Below, in pieces: positions 1 to 4,773 of a stretch of 7,433 nt of DNA. The stretch is from assembly GCA_045586995.1 (NCBI GenBank), contig JAZNBI010000032.1, positions 1 through 7,433 on the forward strand. The letters are read 5' to 3'. Positions within the stretch are counted from its first letter, which is position 1, and each line of letters begins with the position of its first letter. The notes under the pieces were generated by a model. The model saw nothing but the letters and a program-made list of their open reading frames with translations, was not told the DNA's origin and ran no database searches. The position numbers were made by a program, and so were the translations under genes. Source of the DNA: JAZNBI01 sp045586995 (lineage in GTDB: Bacteria; Bacillota; Clostridia; Oscillospirales; CAG-272).

Positions 1-126
1 CAATCTCTTTCTGCCTTTGGCGCGTCTTCTTTTGAGAACGTTTCTTCCATCTGCAGTTTTCATTCTTTTTCTGAAACCGTGCTCTTTCTTTCTTTGACGT
101 TTTTTAGGTTGATATGTCCTGAGCAT
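1..126 (-). CDS. rpmH: 50S ribosomal protein L34 (partial, C-terminal end off the window)
   Basis: This encodes L34, a very small, highly basic protein of the large ribosomal subunit that binds 23S rRNA. Exactly 42 codons are visible, beginning MLRTYQPKKRQ and continuing through KEHGFRKRMKT, ADGRNVLKRRR and AKGRKRL, which is the family signature almost throughout. Bacterial L34 is usually about 44 residues, so only the last few residues and the stop codon are missing at the left edge. The ATG is fixed by a strong AAGGAGGT ribosome binding site at 133-140 and by the family N-terminus. A perfect sigma-A promoter lies about 80 bases upstream. In most bacteria rpmH stands beside dnaA and the origin and is followed by rnpA. 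Here the gene on its promoter side is citrate synthase, and the rnpA side is not visible. Confidence 0.97.
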   Translation of the reverse strand, partial: MLRTYQPKKRQRKKEHGFRKRMKTADGRNVLKRRRAKGRKRL

Positions 127-132
127 AATTGC

Positions 133-140
133 ACCTCCTT
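133..140 (-). promoter_or_regulatory. rpmH ribosome binding site
   Basis: Read on the minus strand this is AAGGAGGT, near-perfect Shine-Dalgarno complementarity, six bases before the rpmH ATG. It settles the start codon of this very short gene. Confidence 0.9.
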
Positions 141-205
141 GAATTTTTATCGGAAGCGTGTCGCTTTACAGCAAATTAGTACGCTTTTACGCAATGATAC
201 GTTAT

Positions 206-234
206 ATTATAACAATAAAGCCACCATTTGTCAA
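206..234 (-). promoter_or_regulatory. Consensus sigma-A promoter of rpmH
   Basis: On the minus strand, TTGACA (plus-strand 229-234) is followed by a 17-base spacer and TATAAT (206-211), a perfect match to the housekeeping consensus. Transcription should start near 199, giving a leader of roughly 70 bases. The match suits a ribosomal protein gene needing strong expression. The leader contains competing inverted repeats (154-158 with 162-166, or 154-159 with 181-186). Confidence 0.9.
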
Positions 235-263
235 TAGATTTTTGAAAATAGTTTGAAATAGGC

Positions 264-312
264 AAAAAAACGGACTATAACAACCGCGCATACGCGGCGC
301 AACAGCCCGTTT
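264..312 (-). terminator. Rho-independent terminator of gltA (possibly bidirectional)
   Basis: The outer arms AAACGGACT (268-276) and AGCCCGTTT (304-312) pair over nine positions with one G-U wobble. Inside them CCGCG (284-288) and CGCGG (293-297) form a second helix around a four-base loop. On the minus strand the stem is followed by seven T residues (264-270), the layout of an intrinsic terminator just after the gltA stop. The other side has TTTTATT, so it might also work in the plus direction. It insulates gltA from the rpmH promoter. Confidence 0.85.
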
Positions 313-320
313 TATTAAAA

Positions 321-1691
321 TCATCTCTTATCTATCGAGATATAATCGCGGACATCTGCTATGCACTTATATCCGGGACGTATTATCTTCTTTGCGGTGC
401 AGTATTCCTCAATGCGGTGCGCGCACCAGCCCGAAACTCTCGCAATAGCAAAGAGAGGGGTGTACATTTCAACAGGAATGTCAAGCATTCTGTAAACCAA
501 GCCCGAATATAAATCAACGTTAGCGCACATATCGGCATTCGTTCCCTTATAGCCGTTAAAGAGCGCGGGAGTAATACGTTCAATAGATTCAAGCAAACGG
601 AAATCGTCGGCATATCCCTTTTTCTCGGCTAATTCCATAGCATATTTTTTAAGCAATACGGCGCGAGGATCGGACTTTGTATAAATGGGGTGTCCCATAC
701 CGTATATAAGTCCGCTTCCGTCATTAGCTTCTCCGCGAAGTATCTTCAAGAGGAAGGACGCGATCTCCTCGTCGTCTTTGGTATCTTTTATGTTTGCCTT
801 GATGCAGTCGAACATCTCCTGAACTTTAATATTCGCTCCACCGTGGCGCGGTCCCTTCAGAGAACCGATCGCCGCGCTTATCGCACTGTATGTATCGGTA
901 CCCGAGGAGGAAAGCACACGGCATGAAAACGCAGAATTGTTTCCTCCTCCGTGTTCGGCATGAATAACCAGGCACAGATCCAGCAAATGCGCCTCCTCAT
1001 CTGTATAGCTCTTGTTAGAGCGCAGTATCCTGAGAAAATTCTGCGCGGTGGTAAGCTCTAAACGCGGATTGTGAAGATTTAAGCTCTTGTCGAAAAACGC
1101 GTTGCGATATACGGCATAGGCATGTGCCGCTATAATCGGCAGGCGCGCAACAAGCTCGATGCTTTGGCGCAGCAAATTCGGCAAGCTCGTGTCGTCGGGA
1201 TTTTCGTCATAAGCGTACAGAGCCAACACACCCGAAGCCATCTTGTTCATAATGGAACGGCTGGGCGCCTTCAAAAGTATATCCTCCGTAAATCTTGCAG
1301 GCAATCTGCGATATTCATCTATAAGAAGATTGAATTCCTTCAATTCCTCGGCAGTGGGAAGCTTTCCGAAGAAAAGCAAATATGTACATTCCTCAAAGCC
1401 AAAACGATTTTCCGCCGAAAAATTGTTAACTATAGTCTGGAGATTATATCCCCTGTATTCCAAAACGCCCTCGGCCGAGCATTTTTCGCCCTCGTTTAAA
1501 ACGTATCCGTGGGCATTACCTATTTTTGTAACTCCCGCAGTAACGCCTGTGCCGTCCGGCTCACGAAGACCTCTCTTAACATGATAATTATTAAATGCGG
1601 CGGATGGAATCTCATACGTTTCGCGCGCTGCGTTGACGAATTTATTCATCAATTTTTCGGTATCGAGATTATTTATATTTTCGTTTTGCAT
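321..1691 (-). CDS. gltA: Citrate synthase (Si-type citrate/2-methylcitrate synthase family)
   Basis: The enzyme condenses acetyl-CoA with oxaloacetate to give citrate, the entry to the TCA cycle. In anaerobic Firmicutes it commonly feeds 2-oxoglutarate and glutamate synthesis. The 456-residue protein shows all the family landmarks. An N-terminal EYRGYNL region (78-84) matches the family's YRGY segment. The oxaloacetate-binding histidine motif is HAEHGGGNNS (244-253). The first catalytic histidine is H283 in GPRHGGAN, the second is H334 in GMGHPIYTKSDPRA, and the catalytic aspartate is D393 in NVDLYSG. The length suits clostridial members, which carry an N-terminal extension of some tens of residues. 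It is a stand-alone gene with its own promoter and terminator, and no aconitase or isocitrate dehydrogenase gene is visible. A 2-methylcitrate synthase role cannot be excluded from sequence alone. The ATG at 1691 has no Shine-Dalgarno at normal spacing (see the leader entry); the next in-frame ATG, codon 15, has none either. Confidence 0.95.
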   Translation of the reverse strand: MQNENINNLDTEKLMNKFVNAARETYEIPSAAFNNYHVKRGLREPDGTGVTAGVTKIGNAHGYVLNEGEKCSAEGVLEYRGYNLQTIVNNFSAENRFGFEECTYLLFFGKLPTAEELKEFNLLIDEYRRLPARFTEDILLKAPSRSIMNKMASGVLALYAYDENPDDTSLPNLLRQSIELVARLPIIAAHAYAVYRNAFFDKSLNLHNPRLELTTAQNFLRILRSNKSYTDEEAHLLDLCLVIHAEHGGGNNSAFSCRVLSSSGTDTYSAISAAIGSLKGPRHGGANIKVQEMFDCIKANIKDTKDDEEIASFLLKILRGEANDGSGLIYGMGHPIYTKSDPRAVLLKKYAMELAEKKGYADDFRLLESIERITPALFNGYKGTNADMCANVDLYSGLVYRMLDIPVEMYTPLFAIARVSGWCAHRIEEYCTAKKIIRPGYKCIADVRDYISIDKR

Positions 1692-1732
1692 TTTTGTAAC
1701 CGTAGTTTTCTCAACTGAAAACTTCCTTTCGT
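1692..1732 (-). promoter_or_regulatory. gltA leader with Shine-Dalgarno set back behind a small hairpin
   Basis: On the minus strand the purine-rich AAAGGAAG lies about 30 bases before the gltA ATG, too far for normal initiation. Just after it is an inverted repeat, AGTTTTC and GAAAACT (plus-strand 1704-1710 and 1717-1723), with a six-base loop. Folding this hairpin would leave only about 12 bases between the Shine-Dalgarno and the ATG. No alternative start codon exists in frame back to the upstream TAA. Whether the hairpin matters for initiation is inference. Confidence 0.4.
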
Positions 1733-1788
1733 TTGGTGGTTATGCAGAAAGATTATTAGAATCATCTGTCGAAATAAATATTGCGTCT

Positions 1789-1817
1789 ATTATATTATAT
1801 TTTTGCAAAAAATGCAA
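1789..1817 (-). promoter_or_regulatory. Probable sigma-A promoter of gltA
   Basis: On the minus strand TTGCAT (1812-1817) is followed by 17 bases and a perfect TATAAT (1789-1794). A second overlapping TATAAT lies at 1794-1799. The -35 matches only the TTG half of the consensus, so an activator or regulator may contribute. Transcription should start near 1782, giving a leader of about 90 bases. The -35 lies inside the left copy of the 24-bp direct repeat. Confidence 0.65.
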
Positions 1818-1831
1818 GAGATTTTTTAAAA
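1808..1831. repeat. 24-bp direct repeat, copy 1
   Basis: This copy matches 1934-1957 at 22 of 24 positions, sharing AAAAATGCAAGA and then ATTT and TTAAAA around two differences. The copies start 126 bp apart, close to 12 helical turns. It overlaps the -35 element of the gltA promoter. Its left part also belongs to an inverted repeat, TTGCA-AAAAA-TGCAA (1803-1817). An operator role is possible but inferred. Confidence 0.55.
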
Positions 1832-1933
1832 CTTTCATAAATATTTTCCCAAAGCGACGCAAAATCCTCATTTTTCACCGTTTTTTCGCAAATTAAAGCA
1901 AGATTCAACAAAACGCTTCGGTTTTCCAAAAAC

Positions 1934-1957
1934 AAAAATGCAAGACATTTGTTAAAA
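1934..1957. repeat. 24-bp direct repeat, copy 2
   Basis: This is the second copy of the repeat found at 1808-1831 (22 of 24 identical). It lies upstream of both divergent promoters, about 40 bp before the cca -35. It lacks the inverted-repeat extension seen at copy 1. Confidence 0.55.
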
Positions 1958-1997
1958 AATTCATTTTTTAAAATTTATCGCGTAAATTATAAAAATC

Positions 1998-2026
1998 TTG
2001 AAATAATCGTAGCGTTTTGATATAAT
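1998..2026 (+). promoter_or_regulatory. Sigma-A promoter of cca with extended -10
   Basis: TTGAAA (1998-2003), a 17-base spacer, and TATAAT (2021-2026) preceded by TGA give an extended -10 form (TGNTATAAT). Transcription should begin near 2033, leaving a short leader of about 25 bases that contains the AAAGGAG ribosome binding site at 2044-2050. Confidence 0.85.
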
Positions 2027-2058
2027 ATAGTCGGTAATTTCAAAAAGGAGAAAAAAAT

Positions 2059-3261
2059 ATGCGCTTGCCCGAAAACATTAAGCAAATTATATCCATGATC
2101 GAAACCGCCGGATACAAAGCATATGCCGTAGGCGGCGCGTTGCGAGATATTATACGAAAAAAAGAGCCGAACGATTGGGATATTGCCACAAGCTCCGAGC
2201 CCGAAATCACCAAAAAAATATTTGACAACGCCGGATTTCGAACGATACCCACAGGCATTAAGCACGGAACGATAACCGTAATTTCGGACGACCAACCTAT
2301 TGAAATAACTACCTTCAGACGTGAAAAAAGCTATACCGACTCGCGTCATCCCGACAAAGTAGAGTTCACCGAAAGTATAGTTGATGACCTTTCAAGACGG
2401 GATTTTACAATAAACGCGATAGCTTTTTCTGAAAAAGAGGGCTTTATTGACCCATTCGGGGGGATTAAAGATATAACGCTCGGCGTTATTAAGTGCGTCG
2501 GCAATCCCGAAGAACGCTTTTCGGAGGACGCGTTACGCATTATGAGATGCTTTCGCTTTTCGGCTCAGCTGGGATATTCGATCGAAAGCGAAACGCTTAA
2601 CGCCGCAAAGCTGTGCAAGGATAAGCTCGGCAAAATATCATTCGAGCGTATAGGAAGCGAGTTTTTAAAGCTTATCACCTCACAAAATCCGAAGGATGCC
2701 CTGCTTTCATTATCGGATTGTCAAATATTTGACTTTCTTTTCCCCGATATAACGATTGACAAAGCGCGTTTTGAACTGCTCGAAAAGCTTCCCTCAACTC
2801 CTCAAGCCCGGCTCGGCGGATTGCTTTGGGGTGTGGAACCGGCGTGTATCTTGCGCGTGCTGAAGCGCTTAAAATACTCAAATTCAATAATCTCAAAGAC
2901 ACAGGCGATAGCAGACGGAGCAAATGCCGACATGGCAGAAAATTCCGAATCCGCGCGGCGTTTTTTGCGTCGTTTCGGCAGTGATGCAAAAGAAGTAATC
3001 GAGGTATCTGCTGTAATTTCGCCCGCAACGTGCGCGGATTTTGCGCAATTTGTATTAAAAGCCATAGAAAAAAATGACTGTATTTCAATAAAAGACCTCG
3101 CCGTCGGCGGTGACGAGCTGCTAACGCTCGGATTCTCTGTCGGAAAGGAGATAGGGGGCGTTCTCCAATATCTTCTTGAAGAGGTAATAAAAAGCCCGAA
3201 TAAAAATCAAAAAGACACTCTGCTCGAACTCGCAAAAAAATTCAAAACGCATATCAAATAA
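2059..3261 (+). CDS. cca: CCA-adding tRNA nucleotidyltransferase (class II)
   Basis: The enzyme adds or repairs the 3'-terminal CCA of tRNAs in the cytoplasm using CTP and ATP without a nucleic-acid template. In the 400-residue protein the nucleotidyltransferase head carries AVGGALRD (23-30) and the metal-binding aspartates D39 and D41 in NDWDIAT. The ribose- and base-recognition segments RRDFTINA (113-120) and DPFGG (131-135) follow, then ERFSEDALRIMR (152-163), the class II EDxxR-type nucleotide-selection motif. The C-terminus has the block VGGDELLTLGFSVGKEIGG (349-367), resembling the tail segment of bacterial CCA enzymes and arguing against a poly(A) polymerase. No HD phosphohydrolase domain is evident, as in shorter Firmicute forms. 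The ATG has AAAGGAG eight bases upstream and a good promoter, so the start is secure. It is probably monocistronic, ending at a strong terminator. Confidence 0.95.
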   Translation: MRLPENIKQIISMIETAGYKAYAVGGALRDIIRKKEPNDWDIATSSEPEITKKIFDNAGFRTIPTGIKHGTITVISDDQPIEITTFRREKSYTDSRHPDKVEFTESIVDDLSRRDFTINAIAFSEKEGFIDPFGGIKDITLGVIKCVGNPEERFSEDALRIMRCFRFSAQLGYSIESETLNAAKLCKDKLGKISFERIGSEFLKLITSQNPKDALLSLSDCQIFDFLFPDITIDKARFELLEKLPSTPQARLGGLLWGVEPACILRVLKRLKYSNSIISKTQAIADGANADMAENSESARRFLRRFGSDAKEVIEVSAVISPATCADFAQFVLKAIEKNDCISIKDLAVGGDELLTLGFSVGKEIGGVLQYLLEEVIKSPNKNQKDTLLELAKKFKTHIK

Positions 3262-3295
3262 GTATTTTTCGAATCTTTGACAAAAAATGCTTTTC

Positions 3296-3326
3296 AGCCG
3301 TGCAAATCACGCACGGCTTTTATTTT
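3296..3326 (+). terminator. Rho-independent terminator after cca
   Basis: A perfect eight-base-pair stem, AGCCGTGC (3296-3303) with GCACGGCT (3311-3318), encloses a seven-base loop and runs straight into TTTTATTTT. It lies 35 bp after the cca stop and separates cca from the hydrolase gene. Confidence 0.92.
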
Positions 3327-3341
3327 GCTTCTTCCATATTT

Positions 3342-3357
3342 TGTGTGTTGATGCACA
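3342..3357. promoter_or_regulatory. TGTG-N8-CACA inverted repeat, site 1 (possible operator)
   Basis: TGTG (3342-3345) and CACA (3354-3357) form a 16-bp dyad overlapping the likely -35 of the downstream hydrolase gene. The spacing matches Crp/Fnr-family type sites (TGTGA-N6-TCACA), but the inner bases do not. A dyad of the same layout lies exactly 41 bp downstream. The regulator is unknown. Confidence 0.35.
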
Positions 3358-3377
3358 AGTGGGCTGAATGTTAGAAT
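3348..3377 (+). promoter_or_regulatory. Possible sigma-A promoter of the sleB-like gene
   Basis: TTGATG (3348-3353), 18 bases, then TAGAAT (3372-3377) is a moderate match. Transcription would start near 3384. SleB relatives involved in germination are made under sporulation sigma factors, and I could not find a convincing sporulation-type promoter here. Confidence 0.5.
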
Positions 3378-3382
3378 ATTAA

Positions 3383-3398
3383 TGTGCACATAAGCACA
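3383..3398. promoter_or_regulatory. TGTG-N8-CACA inverted repeat, site 2 (possible operator)
   Basis: TGTGC, six bases, GCACA: a perfect five-base dyad within 16 bp at the expected transcription start of the hydrolase gene. Its centre is 41 bp from that of site 1, about four helical turns, so two dimers could sit on the same face of the DNA around the promoter. In the RNA the arms could also form a weak hairpin ahead of the ribosome binding site at 3411-3417. Confidence 0.35.
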
Positions 3399-3424
3399 TA
3401 AAGAACAAAGAAAGGAGAAGAAAA

Positions 3425-4294
3425 ATGAAATTTAAAATCACCGTAATTGCAGTAATGCTTTTGACCGCGATTGCAATTTTTTCGGGAGGTGCTCTGGCTT
3501 CGCCGCCGCCTCAAAGCTCGGTCAACTTTCCCGAGGATGCAGCAGAGGTGACCGTAAAGCTGAAAGGTGAAGAAATTCTTGACGGATACACGGCAATAAT
3601 AAATTCAACCACATACGTACCGCTCCGCAAATTCTGCAACCTTGTCAGCGACTGCGAAATAAGCTGGAACGACTCGCGAAAAACGGCCACAGTTAAAGCC
3701 GATGGACTTACGCTCACAGCAAAAAGCGGAGAAATCTACATAACCGCCAACGACAGATGCTTCTCGGTAGGAGAAAAAACCTTGAATATCGACGGAACGC
3801 TTTTCGTTCCTATTCGTCCGATAGCCAAAGCATTTTGCCTTGACGTAGAATGGGATGCGGCACAGCGTTGTGTAAATCTCACCGCCTCCGGCGAAAGCCG
3901 TCTTTTGTCCGCAGATGAATTTTACGACAGCGAGGATCTGTATTGGCTTTCCCGAATTATCTCGGCAGAGTCCGACGTCGAGCCGATGATAGGGCAAATA
4001 GCGGTCGGAAACGTTGTCCTCAACCGTGTGAACAGCAGATATTATCCCGACACGATATACGACGTTATTTTTGATTTTAAGCACGGAATTCAGTTCACGC
4101 CCGCATACACGGGAACTGTAAACAGAACTCCCTCTCAATCAAGTATAGCAGCCGCAAAGATCTGTCTTGAAGGTTTTTCGGTTTCCGACGATATAATATA
4201 TTTTCTTGACCCCTCTATTGCCACTAATTTCTGGATAGTGGAAAATTGCATCTTCGTTATGAATATCGGAAGTCACGATTTTTACACGGAATAA
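3425..4294 (+). CDS. Secreted SleB-family cell-wall hydrolase with copper-amine-oxidase-N-like domain
   Basis: This is probably an exported peptidoglycan hydrolase. SleB-type enzymes are lytic transglycosylases that cut spore cortex or cell-wall glycan. The 289-residue protein starts with a signal peptide: K2 and K4, a hydrophobic run to about residue 20, and an A23-L24-A25 cleavage motif. Residues about 43-153 resemble the Cu_amine_oxidN1 domain, with the repeated pattern TYVPLRKFC (63-71) and TLFVPIRPIAKAF (125-137); in Firmicutes this is a wall-associated module, not an oxidase. Residues about 171-285 are the SleB/Hydrolase_2 domain: WLSRIISAES with the likely catalytic E182, GQIAVGNVVLNRVNSRYYP (190-208), GIQFTPAYTGT and YFLDPSIATNFW. 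AAAGGAG lies seven bases before the ATG. It looks monocistronic between two terminators. A germination role (sleB or cwlJ-like) is possible, but vegetative wall turnover is equally open, so no symbol is given. Confidence 0.9.
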   Translation: MKFKITVIAVMLLTAIAIFSGGALASPPPQSSVNFPEDAAEVTVKLKGEEILDGYTAIINSTTYVPLRKFCNLVSDCEISWNDSRKTATVKADGLTLTAKSGEIYITANDRCFSVGEKTLNIDGTLFVPIRPIAKAFCLDVEWDAAQRCVNLTASGESRLLSADEFYDSEDLYWLSRIISAESDVEPMIGQIAVGNVVLNRVNSRYYPDTIYDVIFDFKHGIQFTPAYTGTVNRTPSQSSIAAAKICLEGFSVSDDIIYFLDPSIATNFWIVENCIFVMNIGSHDFYTE

Positions 4295-4334
4295 AGAATC
4301 TTATTAAAATCATTTCACAGATATTCGAAACAAC

Positions 4335-4364
4335 AAAAAGGGGCTGTGCCATTGGCGCAGTCCC
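4335..4364 (-). terminator. Hairpin A: minus-strand intrinsic terminator
   Basis: GGGGCTGTGCC (4340-4350) and GGCGCAGTCCC (4354-4364) pair over 11 positions, two of them G-U, around a three-base ATT loop. On the minus strand the stem ends in CCCC and then TTTTTG, a textbook intrinsic terminator for transcription arriving from holA. It is the first member of a three-hairpin cluster. Confidence 0.75.
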
Positions 4365-4375
4365 TATGCTCGGAA

Positions 4376-4406
4376 TTTGCTTGATGGCTAAACGCCGTCA
4401 AGCAAA
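4376..4406. repeat. Hairpin B: 13-bp inverted repeat
   Basis: TTTGCTTGATGGC (4376-4388) pairs with GCCGTCAAGCAAA (4394-4406) across a five-base TAAAC loop, with a single G-U type mismatch. It has no long T tract after it on the plus strand, so unlike its neighbours it is not an obvious plus-strand terminator. Its role is unknown. Confidence 0.7.
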
Positions 4407-4412
4407 AACGAT

Positions 4413-4457
4413 GGGATGAGTATCAAATGCATTTTTGCATTTGACTCATCCCCTTTT
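4413..4457 (+). terminator. Hairpin C: probable terminator of the sleB-like gene
   Basis: GGGATGAG (4413-4420) pairs with CTCATCCC (4445-4452), and inside it TCAAATGCA (4423-4431) pairs with TGCATTTGA (4436-4444) around a TTTT loop. Only a two-base bulge (TA) interrupts 17 base pairs. The stem is followed by C and TTTTATAT. It lies about 120 bp after the hydrolase stop codon. Confidence 0.75.
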
Positions 4458-4609
4458 ATATGTTATCGTCATTTTATCGGTTTCAATCTCAATTTGTTTT
4501 CCCAAATCGTATTTTGACGAATTGAAAATCATGCCATTTTGTAAAAAATGTCTAAATTGTACGGTTTTTGTGTTTTTAAGAAATCAATTTGCCTATGTGT
4601 GGCACGGGC

Positions 4610-4639
4610 TGTGGAAAACTCTGTTGAAACTGTGTAAAA
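4610..4639. other. Cluster of DnaA-box-like 9-mers
   Basis: TGTGGAAAA (4610-4618), TGTTGAAAC (4622-4630) and TGTGTAAAA (4631-4639) lie in tandem. Against the DnaA box TTATNCACA (reverse TGTGNATAA), the first and third each have one mismatch, at the same position. The second is a weaker relative. AT-rich sequence with A and T tracts follows (about 4640-4745). This resembles part of an origin or another DnaA-binding locus, but three imperfect boxes are weak evidence and dnaA is not in the window. Confidence 0.35.
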
Positions 4640-4653
4640 CCTCGCATTTAAAG

Positions 4654-4687
4654 GAATGTTGGGATTTTTTCGAACATTCGTTTTTTT
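4654..4687 (+). terminator. Weak terminator-like hairpin in the AT-rich segment
   Basis: GAATGTT (4654-4660) pairs with AACATTC (4673-4679) around a 12-base loop and is followed by G and seven T residues. The stem is short and AT-rich, so termination would be weak. No plus-strand gene lies just upstream, and it may simply be part of the easily melted segment. Confidence 0.3.
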
Positions 4688-4746
4688 CAAAAAAATTTAT
4701 TTCAAAGCGCCTCGAAGAAAAAATATTTTTCAAAAATTCTCCGATT

Positions 4747-4773
4747 TGCACAAAAGCTTCGCTCAAAGCGAGC
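4747..4773 (-). terminator. Possible weak terminator overlapping the holA stop
   Basis: On the minus strand GCTCGCT, a TTG loop and AGCGAAGC form a seven-pair stem with one bulged base, followed by TTTTGTG. The hairpin covers the holA stop codon (TGA at 4763-4765). The T tract is short, so read-through to the stronger hairpin A, about 400 bp further on, is likely. Confidence 0.4.

Larger units (their letters stand above)
1692..2058. other. Divergent AT-rich intergenic region between gltA and cca
   Basis: This 367-bp stretch has no open reading frame with a credible ribosome binding site. It holds the gltA promoter and leader on the left, the cca promoter on the right, and two copies of a 24-bp direct repeat. 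The part between the repeats (about 1832-1933) is AT-rich, and I see no further signal in it. Confidence 0.75.
4336..4457. repeat. Triple-hairpin palindromic element with inverted ends
   Basis: Three long stem-loops lie in 122 bp: A (4340-4364), B (4376-4406) and C (4413-4452). The ends are near inverted repeats: AAAAGGGGCTG at the left and, read from the right on the other strand, AAAAGGGGATG (10 of 11). It could be a miniature inverted-repeat element, a pair of opposed terminators with an extra hairpin between them, or a structured RNA. No duplicated target site was recognised. Confidence 0.5.
4295..4762. other. Gene-less region with hairpin cluster and AT-rich segment
   Basis: These 468 bp between the convergent sleB-like gene and holA contain no credible gene. 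The left third (4336-4457) holds three consecutive hairpins. The middle (4458-4609) is AT-rich, and I see nothing specific in it. From 4610 to 4639 there are three tandem DnaA-box-like words, followed by an AT-rich segment with a weak hairpin and T and A tracts. Confidence 0.75.

Noticed and set aside
1122..1499. Open plus-strand frames across gltA and similar frames antisense to cca, sleB-like and holA genes
   Set aside because: They lie antisense to well-supported genes, lack ribosome binding sites and have no recognisable domains.
3288..3424. Riboswitch or T-box upstream of the sleB-like gene
   Set aside because: Only a terminator belonging to cca and two short dyads are present. There is no conserved aptamer or T-box motif and too little room after the promoter.
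4340..4364. Terminal inverted repeat of an insertion sequence
   Set aside because: GGGGCTGTGCC looks a little like some IS ends, but no transposase or remnant lies nearby, and the sequence is itself a compact hairpin with a T tract, better explained as a terminator.
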